Source: Sulfurimonas sp. (GTDB lineage: Bacteria; Campylobacterota; Campylobacteria; Campylobacterales; Sulfurimonadaceae). Taken from it: 16,241 nucleotides of DNA. A program made the translations under genes and the position numbers. Below the pieces are notes generated by a model. It was not told the DNA's origin. It saw only the letters and a list, made by a program, of their open reading frames with translations, and made no database searches. The stretch is from NCBI GenBank assembly GCA_027083475.1, contig JALWON010000302.1:1-16241 (forward strand), in the 5' to 3' direction. This document shows positions 1-7,411 of this stretch, one piece after another (position 1 is the first letter of the stretch; each line of letters begins with the position of its first letter).

Positions 1-225
1 ACAAAAGAAAAAGAACAAGATGTTTTTTTTGACAAAGAAAATGTGGAACAAAATGTTTGTTTCTCTTTTTATGTGAAGAGGAACACTATAGCTGAGCAAG
101 TGTTTGTAGCTTATAAAAACAGAGTCTATGACTATACACCCTATTTTACACAAACAGCTATTTATGATTCGCTGAGTGAAGCTACAACAGCACACAGAGA
201 ATTAGCACAAAAGGTAATGCAATGA
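1..225 (+). CDS. C-terminal part of an unrecognised protein upstream of gspF (5' end outside window)
   Basis: The frame is open from the first base and ends at TGA 223-225, giving 74 visible residues. A GTG at 43 could start a 60-residue protein, but the frame continues upstream without a stop and no Shine-Dalgarno (SD) sequence precedes that GTG, so a truncated longer gene is more likely. The visible part is polar and mixed charge, with aromatic residues (YVKR, YDYTPYF) and an Ala/Glu-rich end; it has no membrane segment or cysteine motif. It overlaps the gspF start by four bases (ATGA), so it is probably translationally coupled to the secretion operon. I do not recognise the family. Position alone suggests a link with secretion. 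Confidence 0.6.
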   Translation, partial: TKEKEQDVFFDKENVEQNVCFSFYVKRNTIAEQVFVAYKNRVYDYTPYFTQTAIYDSLSEATTAHRELAQKVMQ

Positions 226-1436
226 TTTTTGGCTATAAAGGTTTTACAAAAGAGGGAACAAAAGTCAAAGATAGAATCGAAGCTACTTCTTTAGTTGAGG
301 CACGTGCGAAACTCAAAGCAAATGGCATTATCTACCAAACACTCAAAGAAGAAAAAGCCTCATTTTTTGAAAAGTTTGATTTTTCTTCACGCTACAAAAT
401 TTCACCAAAAGAGCTCTCTACCCTTTCACGAGAACTCTCAATGTATATCCGTTCAGGGATAAGCATTGTTAATGCCATTGGCATTGTGCAAACGCATTAT
501 GAAAAACATAAAAAGATGAAACTTTTTCTCTCTACTGTCAACACCCATCTTAGTGAAGGTCAAAACTTTTATACTGCCTTGCAAGAACAAAAAGTAGTCA
601 CACTTCCAAACTTTTTCTTAGAGTCTATAAAGGTGAGCGAAAATGGAGGACTTCTTGATGAAGTTTTACTTGAACTCTCACGATTTTTAAAAGAACAAGA
701 TAAAATCCATAAAGAGATTCGAGGTGCATTTGCTTACCCCTCTTTCATGATTATCCTCTCTTTAGTGATGATTGCCTTTATGCTTACCTTTGTTGTACCG
801 CAAATTACAGGTATCTTTACAAGTATGCACCAAGAGCTTCCTTTAGCCACTCGGTTTGTTATTAGTGCCGGTGCATTTTTTTCCAATAATTTTCAGTATA
901 TACTTGCCACACTTTTTATAGGCATTGTAGTTTTTATCACCCTCAAGAAAAAATCGTATGCTTTCTCTTTTGCTGTTGATAGTTTTATCCTCAAACTCCC
1001 GCTTTTTGGTACACTTACTATGAAGAGTGAACTTGCACGTTTTGCCTATATTGCTTCACTCTTACTGCGTTCAGGTGTGCCTTTTGTGCAAACAATCAAT
1101 CTAAGTGCCAATATTTTAAACAATCTTCCCATCAAAAACTATTTTAGTGCTGCAAGCAAAGAAGTTGTTGAGGGGAAACTTCTCTCAAACTCTTTAGTCA
1201 AATATGCGAAGCAACTTGACAACTCATTCATTCAAGCAATTGCACTCGGAGAAGAGACATCAGAACTTGAGAGTGTTTTAAGTAACATTTCAGAACTCTA
1301 TTTTGAAGAAAATCGAGATAAAACCACCCTGCTCTTAACACTGCTTGAACCCGCTTTAATGCTTTTTGTTGGGGGTAGCATAGGTTTTATAGTTGCTGCG
1401 ATGCTGCTTCCTATTTTCTCTATGAGTATTTCATGA
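222..1436 (+). CDS. gspF: Type II secretion system inner-membrane platform protein GspF
   Basis: This 404-residue protein has the length and architecture of GspF/PilC, the polytopic inner-membrane protein on which the secretion ATPase acts to drive pseudopilus assembly. Two T2SSF-type repeats are visible: one starting near residue 66 (STLSRELSMYIRSG) and one near 270 (ELARFAYIASLLLRSG). Membrane segments lie at about 172-195, 222-241 and 371-398. The last contains the family hallmark LLEPALMLFVGG. An AAAAGG SD at 209-214 supports the ATG at 222. The gene overlaps the preceding frame and gspK by four bases each (ATGA). A PilC homologue of a type IV pilus or DNA-uptake system would look similar, but the neighbours K, L, M, N and C favour a T2SS. 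Confidence 0.93.
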   Translation: MIFGYKGFTKEGTKVKDRIEATSLVEARAKLKANGIIYQTLKEEKASFFEKFDFSSRYKISPKELSTLSRELSMYIRSGISIVNAIGIVQTHYEKHKKMKLFLSTVNTHLSEGQNFYTALQEQKVVTLPNFFLESIKVSENGGLLDEVLLELSRFLKEQDKIHKEIRGAFAYPSFMIILSLVMIAFMLTFVVPQITGIFTSMHQELPLATRFVISAGAFFSNNFQYILATLFIGIVVFITLKKKSYAFSFAVDSFILKLPLFGTLTMKSELARFAYIASLLLRSGVPFVQTINLSANILNNLPIKNYFSAASKEVVEGKLLSNSLVKYAKQLDNSFIQAIALGEETSELESVLSNISELYFEENRDKTTLLLTLLEPALMLFVGGSIGFIVAAMLLPIFSMSIS

Positions 1437-2323
1437 AAAAAAATGCGATTGCACTCCTCATTACAGTTATGTTTGTACTTGCCATCACAGCATCTATTGC
1501 GTTTGGACTCAAAAAAATCAACACCATGGCAACACTTGCCAAAGAGGATATATCGCTCTATCAAAACAGTAGTCTTATGCAAGATGTTTTAAAAATATTA
1601 CGAACTTCACCAGAGATACAAAAGTTTTCAGATGCAAAAAATGCCAATGAGTTTTTTACTTTTTTACATTCAAGTGCACACTTTCCCTTGCAAATGAAAG
1701 ATACAAAAGTCATCATCTCGCTTCAAAATGCTCGTGCAAAGTTTAATCTCTCCTCTTTAGCAGGTAAAAACATAGAACAACTCAAAAAATATTTCAACAC
1801 CAAAATGGTCAATCCACAATATGTAGATATTCTCCTCGATGCAATGAGTGGCGTCAAAGAGGACAATAATTATAATACTCCTCTTTTTAACGAGCATCCA
1901 AACCTTTTTAGAGATTATATTGCCTCGCAAGAGCAGATAGACATCATCAATACATTTTATAAAAAAGAGTACCATACAAACGATATAGACACCATCGCCT
2001 TTGAAAAACTTTTTTACTACTCACATGACAAAAACACATCTATTGATCTCAATTTTGCAACACCACAGACATGGGAGTTAATGCTTTCTTGTTCTAAAGA
2101 GAGAGCCAAAACACTTGCACTCAATGCAGGAGAGTATAAAACAAAAAATGACCTCAATTTAGACACAACAGAACTAGAAAATTTAGAAACTTTTCACATT
2201 AGCTTTTTTGAGCCTATATTGCTTGTAACACTAGATATTTCTAAAGAAGCCTACCACACAGTGGCACAATTTGAGTATAATATCAAAACAAAAGAGGTAG
2301 ACAACTTTGCTTACAAGATTTAA
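1433..2323 (+). CDS. gspK: GspK-like minor pseudopilin of the type II secretion system
   Basis: The 296-residue protein begins with a short basic leader and a hydrophobic segment (residues 5-25, AIALLITVMFVLAI), followed by a large, mostly polar domain. This is the plan of GspK, the large tip pseudopilin that forms a complex with GspI and GspJ. Aligned with known GspK proteins, the prepilin peptidase would cut after Ala5, leaving I-A-L-L-I at the mature start. There is no Glu at mature position 5, which is normal for GspK. Near residues 204-243 a stretch reading IDLNFATPQTWELML and then AGEYKTKNDL resembles the helix-hairpin region of T2SK proteins. The start ATG overlaps the gspF stop. Sequence identity to characterised GspK is probably low, so order and leader carry much of the weight. 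Confidence 0.8.
   Translation: MKKNAIALLITVMFVLAITASIAFGLKKINTMATLAKEDISLYQNSSLMQDVLKILRTSPEIQKFSDAKNANEFFTFLHSSAHFPLQMKDTKVIISLQNARAKFNLSSLAGKNIEQLKKYFNTKMVNPQYVDILLDAMSGVKEDNNYNTPLFNEHPNLFRDYIASQEQIDIINTFYKKEYHTNDIDTIAFEKLFYYSHDKNTSIDLNFATPQTWELMLSCSKERAKTLALNAGEYKTKNDLNLDTTELENLETFHISFFEPILLVTLDISKEAYHTVAQFEYNIKTKEVDNFAYKI
2293..2297 (+). promoter_or_regulatory. Ribosome binding site fixing the TTG start of gspL
   Basis: AGAGG lies inside the 3' end of gspK, nine bases before TTG 2307. An in-frame TAG at 2298-2300 rules out any earlier start, and the next in-frame ATG is far downstream, so this site supports the TTG. Confidence 0.6.
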
Positions 2324-3239
2324 AACAACTTTTAGAACACTCTTTTTAGACCCGCTAGATACAAATACCTTGTATTATGAACAAGGGGAGAAACTCCGTA
2401 TAATCCTCTCTCCTGCACTCTATTGGGTACAAAAAGTACAACTCCCCATTCAAAGTATAAGAGAAGTCAGAAAGCTATTGCCTTCGCTCTTTGAAGATCT
2501 ACTTCCAGAGGCGAATTACTCCTATAGTGTTTACAGAGAAAATGATGCTTTTTTTATTTTTGCCTATGAAGATGCAAAAATTATTGAACTCCTTCAAAAA
2601 AAGGGTGTTTCTATAGGGGATGTAGCTGCTGTTTACTTTGCACAAAGTGAATTGAGTAACATTCAAGAAGCTATCACAATCAATGAAACGCAAGCACTCT
2701 ATCTTCAAGACTCTTTAGTAAGCATTGTCCCTCATGATTGGGTCGAAAAAAGTAGAAATCTTGATGTAAAAAATATCAAACTCTCAAAACATCATGTTAC
2801 ATTACAACACTTTAAACATTTAGTAGAAAACACAACATTAGTGAAAGTTGCTGTGCTGAGTCTTATTTTTATCGTAATACTTATAGTACAACTCTTTATG
2901 CTCTCTGTAGAACTCACAAAAAAAGAAGAAGCGACCGATGCACTTTTTTCAAAATATGCTCTCCAATCGACACTCTTTCAAAATCGTTCTGTTTTACAAA
3001 AATATACAAAAATTTATAACAAGCAAAAGAGTCTTCGAGAACACCTTGGCGTAATTTTACACCTACAACTCGACAAAAACGAGAAAATTGCATCACTTCA
3101 ATACACAAAGCAAGGACTCTCCTTCCGTGTTACAGGGCTTACAAATCAAAAGAGACTCTTACAACAGCTTGCTGCAAAGCATATCAAATACTCTGCATCT
3201 TTGCACAATAATACCCTCAAAGTGGAGTGTACGCTATGA
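2307..3239 (+). CDS. gspL: GspL-like type II secretion assembly protein
   Basis: This 310-residue protein has a single strong membrane segment at about 179-199, a cytoplasmic-looking N-terminal part of about 178 residues, and a periplasmic C-terminal part of about 110 residues that starts as a charged coiled coil (about 200-240). That is the GspL layout: it recruits the ATPase GspE through its cytoplasmic domain and pairs with GspM through the periplasm. The cytoplasmic part is shorter than the roughly 230 residues usual in proteobacterial GspL. The start is a TTG fixed by an upstream stop and an AGAGG site. It overlaps gspK by 17 bases and gspM by four. Assignment rests on topology and position between gspK and a GspM-like gene, since sequence conservation is weak. 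Confidence 0.75.
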   Translation: MLTRFKTTFRTLFLDPLDTNTLYYEQGEKLRIILSPALYWVQKVQLPIQSIREVRKLLPSLFEDLLPEANYSYSVYRENDAFFIFAYEDAKIIELLQKKGVSIGDVAAVYFAQSELSNIQEAITINETQALYLQDSLVSIVPHDWVEKSRNLDVKNIKLSKHHVTLQHFKHLVENTTLVKVAVLSLIFIVILIVQLFMLSVELTKKEEATDALFSKYALQSTLFQNRSVLQKYTKIYNKQKSLREHLGVILHLQLDKNEKIASLQYTKQGLSFRVTGLTNQKRLLQQLAAKHIKYSASLHNNTLKVECTL

Positions 3240-3643
3240 AACAGATTAACCCTCTTTATATTGGAGCATTTCTTCTCCTCGCAACACTCTTTTTACTCAT
3301 CAAAATAGAGAGTTATAAAAATGAAATCATACAAGCAGATAAGAAATATAATGAAATAGAACACTTGGCTTCAAACTTGCACAAACTCAAAAGCATCTAT
3401 GCCGATACACAAAAAAGCAAAAGAACAATTACCCGAATACTCGCAAATCAAAAAGTCAAAAATGCGCATCTCAACATAACAAAAACAAAGAACGCAATCG
3501 TACTCTCTCATAAAAGCCTTAATGCCCAAACAGCACACTATTTACTGAGTAAAATTCTTAACAACTCCCTAAAAATCACACGATTACAATTAAAAAGAGA
3601 GACAAGTACAACACTGAGTCTCAATCTGGAGTTAGCATGGTAA
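3236..3643 (+). CDS. gspM: GspM-like type II secretion assembly protein
   Basis: The predicted protein is 135 residues, with an N-terminal membrane anchor at about 7-23, a lysine-rich coiled-coil stretch to about residue 65, and a small C-terminal domain with beta-like alternation (for example NAIVLSH and TTLSLNLELAW). This matches GspM, a bitopic protein that stabilises GspL and GspE, though it is a little shorter than the usual 150-165 residues. I chose ATG 3236 over a GTG at 3227 because GGAG at 3224-3227 sits eight bases before it and it makes the usual ATGA overlap with gspL. It overlaps gspN by seven bases. Identification leans on position directly after the GspL-like gene. Confidence 0.72.
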   Translation: MKQINPLYIGAFLLLATLFLLIKIESYKNEIIQADKKYNEIEHLASNLHKLKSIYADTQKSKRTITRILANQKVKNAHLNITKTKNAIVLSHKSLNAQTAHYLLSKILNNSLKITRLQLKRETSTTLSLNLELAW

Positions 3644-4170
3644 ATAAAATACTCAAATTTATAACATATACACTCGTTTTTTGTATGTTCTTTCTCTATT
3701 TTATACCCAAAATAAATCTTTACTATGCCCTAGAAGAACAACTGCATTCCTTTGATATCACCCTTTCAGATGAAGCACTTGTAGAGCACCCCTTCTCTCT
3801 TGAAATCAAAAATCCCACCATTGCACTCAAGGCAGTCAAAACAGCAGAAGTGTCACAAATATCTATAAATCCTTTTCTGTTTTTCAATACAATTACAGCA
3901 AAAAACATTACACTCAATGCCCTTGTAAAAACCTATGCACCACAAAAGATTCAAGAAGTCACACTCCATTATACACTTCTCAATCCTCTGCATATCACAG
4001 CAGATGCACAGGGAGACTTTGGCAAAGCCACAATAGACTATGCACTCACAACGAGCCATTTAGAACTTGTTTTAAAACCTTCACAAGAGATGCTAACACA
4101 CTACAGAAACTCTCTGAGAGAACTCAAAAAACAAAAGAATGGAGAGTATATATATGCAAAAAATTTCTAA
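3637..4170 (+). CDS. gspN: GspN-like type II secretion protein
   Basis: This 177-residue protein has one N-terminal membrane anchor (about 7-24) followed by a soluble, beta-rich domain of about 150 residues whose runs alternate hydrophobic and polar residues (for example ITLNALVKTY, EVTLHYTLLN). GspN proteins are inner-membrane-anchored, of poorly known role and often absent; usual length is about 250 residues, so this is a short member. GGAG at 3628-3631, five bases before ATG 3637, supports the start. The gene overlaps gspM by seven bases and gspC by 17. It could instead be an unrelated periplasmic protein placed in the operon. The name is a best guess from context and fold-like pattern. 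Confidence 0.6.
   Translation: MVNKILKFITYTLVFCMFFLYFIPKINLYYALEEQLHSFDITLSDEALVEHPFSLEIKNPTIALKAVKTAEVSQISINPFLFFNTITAKNITLNALVKTYAPQKIQEVTLHYTLLNPLHITADAQGDFGKATIDYALTTSHLELVLKPSQEMLTHYRNSLRELKKQKNGEYIYAKNF
4141..4146 (+). promoter_or_regulatory. Ribosome binding site choosing the gspC start
   Basis: GGAGAG is seven bases before ATG 4154. It lies inside the five extra codons that an alternative ATG at 4139 would add, so 4154 is the preferred start. Confidence 0.6.
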
Positions 4171-4960
4171 TCTCAAATTTATGCCTATTTTTATCAAACT
4201 CTTTGTCCTGCTCATCCTCGCAAAAGCTTTTGCTTTAAGCTTGTTATGGTTTCTTCCTCAACAAGGTATCAACCTCACAAACCAACAAAACTACACGATG
4301 CCTTATGTCTCTGTTTCACTCAAAAACATCATAGACACAAAGAGTCCAATCCAAAAAAAAGCACTTCATACACAAGAGGTATATTCTATTAATTCATTGC
4401 TACTCAAAGGAGTTTATGGTAGTCATTTTCATGGTTTTGCTATTATTGCAGAGAAGAGAAACCCACTTCAAAGTATTGTTTTACGTGTCAATGAAAACTT
4501 CAAAGGCTATAAACTGCTAGAAATTTTCAATACGTATGTACTCTTTTCAAAAAACAGACAAGAGTATGTCCTCTCACTCGATCAAAAAGGCATACCTGCG
4601 AAAGTCTATCAAACACAAGCAATTTCTCATTCTGCTAGGGAAAAGGAGTATACCATCCACAAAAAAGACATACAAGACTATTCAGAACATCCCGAAAAAA
4701 TATGGAGAGAAATTACGATTAATGAAGTAAGAACAAATGGCAAACTCCAAGGTTTTCGAGTGGATGGCATCAACAGAAATTCAAAAATTGGGCACCTTGG
4801 TCTGCGTAAAGGAGACCTCATCATCAGTGCAAACAACATCTCCTTTCAATCCTACAAAAATGTAATTGATTTTTACAATAACCTTAACAAAGTGAGTACA
4901 ATTTCTTTAACAGTACTCCGAAATAATCAAGAGCAGGAGATACTCTATGAAGTCTATTAA
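4154..4960 (+). CDS. gspC: GspC-like type II secretion protein with C-terminal PDZ domain
   Basis: The 268-residue protein has an N-terminal membrane segment (about 11-33), a linker, a homology-region-like beta domain at about 77-144 (starting near YSINSLLLKGVYG), a second linker, and a PDZ domain at about 196-265 with the typical turn GLRKGDLIISANN (216-228). That is the GspC arrangement: an inner-membrane protein whose HR domain contacts the secretin GspD and whose PDZ domain takes part in substrate selection. ATG 4154 is preferred over 4139 because of the SD between them. It overlaps gspN by 17 bases and is followed by an 18-base gap before gspE. In most T2SS operons gspC comes first, beside gspD; here it is sixth and gspD is absent from view. 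Confidence 0.85.
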   Translation: MQKISNLKFMPIFIKLFVLLILAKAFALSLLWFLPQQGINLTNQQNYTMPYVSVSLKNIIDTKSPIQKKALHTQEVYSINSLLLKGVYGSHFHGFAIIAEKRNPLQSIVLRVNENFKGYKLLEIFNTYVLFSKNRQEYVLSLDQKGIPAKVYQTQAISHSAREKEYTIHKKDIQDYSEHPEKIWREITINEVRTNGKLQGFRVDGINRNSKIGHLGLRKGDLIISANNISFQSYKNVIDFYNNLNKVSTISLTVLRNNQEQEILYEVY

Positions 4961-4978
4961 CTTACAAGGCAAATGCAC

Positions 4979-6496
4979 ATGTTAAAAGAAGAACCCCTCC
5001 ATAATTTACACCTAGAAATTTTTGAACCTTCAGAGCTCAACACAGACATTAGTGTCAAAAACTATTTACTCTTTGGAAAACTCTCCGATGAAGTCACAGC
5101 CTTTGCTTGTCAAAGGTATTTTGCACAAGCAAGTAACTACTACACAAAACTTGAAAAACAATACCCCTTAGTACTCCTTGATGAAGACTCTTATGATAGA
5201 CTCTACAACCGTTTTTTAGAACTTCGCACAGATAAAGCCATTGAAACAATGCAAGAAGATTCCCAAACAAACGATGAGGAAGAAGAACTCTCATTAACCG
5301 ATTTTTTACGCACTTCAAGCGATATTCTCACAAGTGAAGAGTCCGCACCTATTATTAAGTTTGTCAATGCACTCTTTTACCAAGCTGTCAAGAAAAAAGC
5401 TTCTGATATTCACATAGAAGTCCAAGAGAAAAAAGGTGAAGTGCGTTTTCGTATAGATGGGATGCTTACAAAAAACGCAGACCTTGACAAAAAAGTTGTC
5501 CACCTTATTGTAAGTCGTATAAAAGTCATCTCAAATCTTGATATTTCAGAAAAAAGAATCCCCCAAGATGGACGAACACAAATAAAGATTGCCGGTGAAA
5601 TACTCGACATTCGTGTCTCAGTACTACCTACATTTTATGGAGAACGTGTTGTCATGCGTTTACTGATGCAAAGTTCGCAAATTCCACAAATTCATCAACT
5701 TGGATTTAACAATACACTCTTAGCAGATATGCAAAAACTCCTCCGTGCTTCTCATGGCATTATTTTAGTTACAGGACCAACAGGAAGTGGTAAAACAACC
5801 TCCCTACACTCTTTTTTACGCGAGGTCGAAGAACCACATAAAAATCTTATTACTGTAGAAGATCCTGTTGAGTATAAAAGCGACAACATTGCCCAAATAC
5901 AAGTCAACGAAAAAGTTGGACTTACCTTTGCATCTGCACTGCGTTCTATTTTACGTCAAGATCCTGATGTCATTATGATAGGTGAGATACGTGATGAAGA
6001 GACAGCCGCTATTGCGGTACGTGCAGCACTTACAGGTCACTTGGTTTTTTCTACACTTCACACCAATTCAGCAGCAGCAACCATCTCCCGTTTAGCAGAT
6101 ATGAAAGTGGAACCTTTTTTAATCAGTTCTTCCCTCCTCGGTATTCTTGCACAGCGTTTAGTGCGCATACTCTGTCCTGTATGTAAAGAAGAAGATACTC
6201 TTGCAGAAAACTTTGCAAAAGATTATCAACTTCCAAAAGAGGCACAAATTTTTAAGTCTGTAGGATGTAAAGCATGTAACTATAGTGGATATTCTGGTCG
6301 GCGTTCCATTGGAGAACTTTTGATTATGAATAACACGACAAAAGAAATCCTAAAAAAAACAACAGATGAGCACACCATAAAAATGCAACTTGAACAAGAG
6401 GGGCTTCAAACCCTGACGATGCAACTCAAAAAGATGTTACTCCAAGGCGAAACATCCCTCGATGAGGCAATAAGAATTGGGCTAGAGCATGCCTAA
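4979..6496 (+). CDS. gspE: Type II secretion system ATPase GspE
   Basis: This 505-residue protein is the hexameric cytoplasmic ATPase that powers pseudopilus assembly. All GspE/PulE signatures are present: Walker A GPTGSGKTT (266-274), Asp box ITVEDPVEYK (291-300), Walker B with IMIGEIRDEE (332-341), His box around LTGHLVFSTLHTNSA (351-365), and a tetracysteine zinc module, CPVC at 399-402 and CKAC at 430-433. The N-terminal region of about 120 residues would bind GspL. Another ATG at 4973 is in frame, but AAGG at 4966-4969 is only three bases from it and nine from ATG 4979, so 4979 is preferred. It overlaps gspI by eight bases. A PilB-type ATPase is the alternative; the operon context favours GspE. 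Confidence 0.95.
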   Translation: MLKEEPLHNLHLEIFEPSELNTDISVKNYLLFGKLSDEVTAFACQRYFAQASNYYTKLEKQYPLVLLDEDSYDRLYNRFLELRTDKAIETMQEDSQTNDEEEELSLTDFLRTSSDILTSEESAPIIKFVNALFYQAVKKKASDIHIEVQEKKGEVRFRIDGMLTKNADLDKKVVHLIVSRIKVISNLDISEKRIPQDGRTQIKIAGEILDIRVSVLPTFYGERVVMRLLMQSSQIPQIHQLGFNNTLLADMQKLLRASHGIILVTGPTGSGKTTSLHSFLREVEEPHKNLITVEDPVEYKSDNIAQIQVNEKVGLTFASALRSILRQDPDVIMIGEIRDEETAAIAVRAALTGHLVFSTLHTNSAAATISRLADMKVEPFLISSSLLGILAQRLVRILCPVCKEEDTLAENFAKDYQLPKEAQIFKSVGCKACNYSGYSGRRSIGELLIMNNTTKEILKKTTDEHTIKMQLEQEGLQTLTMQLKKMLLQGETSLDEAIRIGLEHA

Positions 6497-6908
6497 ACGC
6501 AAGGCATTTACACTCATTGAAGTAATGGTTGCTGTTATGATTGTTTCTGTCGTCATTGCAGCACTTTTGCAAATGCAAGGCAATACCCATCAACAATTTT
6601 TTCAATTCAAAAAAATCTTATCCCAAAATGCCTATACTTCCTTTATGGTAGGAATAGACGATAAATATGGCTATGAAAAAAGTCATACAAATCTCCAACA
6701 ACTTGTGGATGAATTTGATTTAGAACGACCACTCAGACGAAAACTCCAACAGATTGTCATAGATATAGACTACACAAAAGAGCGGGTGATTGATACAAGT
6801 GAAGAGACAGAAACAGAACAAGTCACTCCAATTATTTTTGAAATAGGCACAACACAACTCCATTCAAAAGTATTTAGCACACAACTCCAAAGGATTAAAA
6901 TACAATGA
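6489..6908 (+). CDS. gspI: GspI-like minor pseudopilin with Ala-type prepilin leader
   Basis: The 139-residue product starts MPKRKA followed by FTLIEVMVAVMIVSVVIAAL, a class III prepilin signal: short basic leader, cut site before Phe, Glu at mature position 5 and a hydrophobic helix. The EVMVAV start matches GspI best. The remainder is a small domain with a Glu/Thr-rich loop near residues 101-110. GspI nucleates the tip complex with GspJ and GspK. The residue before the cleavage site is Ala6, not the classical Gly. The start overlaps the gspE end by eight bases; the stop overlaps gspJ by four. GspH is the alternative, since only the leader and order separate them. Confidence 0.75.
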   Translation: MPKRKAFTLIEVMVAVMIVSVVIAALLQMQGNTHQQFFQFKKILSQNAYTSFMVGIDDKYGYEKSHTNLQQLVDEFDLERPLRRKLQQIVIDIDYTKERVIDTSEETETEQVTPIIFEIGTTQLHSKVFSTQLQRIKIQ

Positions 6909-7411
6909 GAAAAGCTTTTACACTCATTGAACTCCTCATCTCCATTATAATTTTATCTATTTTAATGCTTTTTCTTTATCAAAGTTATGCACAACTCAAC
7001 AAATCAAACGGGCTTTTAAACACAAAAGTGCAACAGAGTCAAAAAGAGGAACTTATAAAAAAAACTCTTTATCTTGATATTATAACAGCCATCAAAGGAT
7101 CAATACAGATTCTCAAACAAGACCCAAAAAAAGACATCATTTTTTTACAAAGTACACACTCACTCCATGAGAGAATCAACCCCTATGTTGCATATATTCT
7201 CAAAGAGAAACACCTTTATAGGTTGGAATCTTTTAAAGCCTTTAAAGAGTACCCACTCCCAGCTGAGAGTAACTTTGTAGTAGATGATTTAGGAGCAGTA
7301 GATATATTTCGTCTCTATCCATCCAAAAACAAAAAATCCCCAAGTTATTTTGTTCATCTCAAATTTGTCAATAAAAATGAAATTATTTTAAAAATCAAAC
7401 CTCTTTCTTAA
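6905..7411 (+). CDS. gspJ: GspJ-like minor pseudopilin with Ala-type prepilin leader
   Basis: The 168-residue product begins MRKA then FTLIELLISIIILSIL, a class III prepilin signal with Ala4 before the cut, Glu at mature position 5 and a hydrophobic helix. Its position after a GspI-like gene and the ELLI start point to GspJ, the third tip pseudopilin; the length is somewhat below the usual 190-210. AAAGGA at 6889-6894 serves as SD, ten bases before the ATG, which overlaps the gspI stop (ATGA). The 3' end overlaps the convergent tlyA gene by 17 bases (7395-7411), and I see no hairpin terminator after it, so the two transcripts may run into each other. Confidence 0.75.
   Translation: MRKAFTLIELLISIIILSILMLFLYQSYAQLNKSNGLLNTKVQQSQKEELIKKTLYLDIITAIKGSIQILKQDPKKDIIFLQSTHSLHERINPYVAYILKEKHLYRLESFKAFKEYPLPAESNFVVDDLGAVDIFRLYPSKNKKSPSYFVHLKFVNKNEIILKIKPLS

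Noticed and set aside
1433..1448. A8 run at the start of gspK as a phase-variation switch
   Set aside because: Eight A is common after ATG in this AT-rich genome, and the Lys-Lys-Asn codons are needed for the basic prepilin leader.
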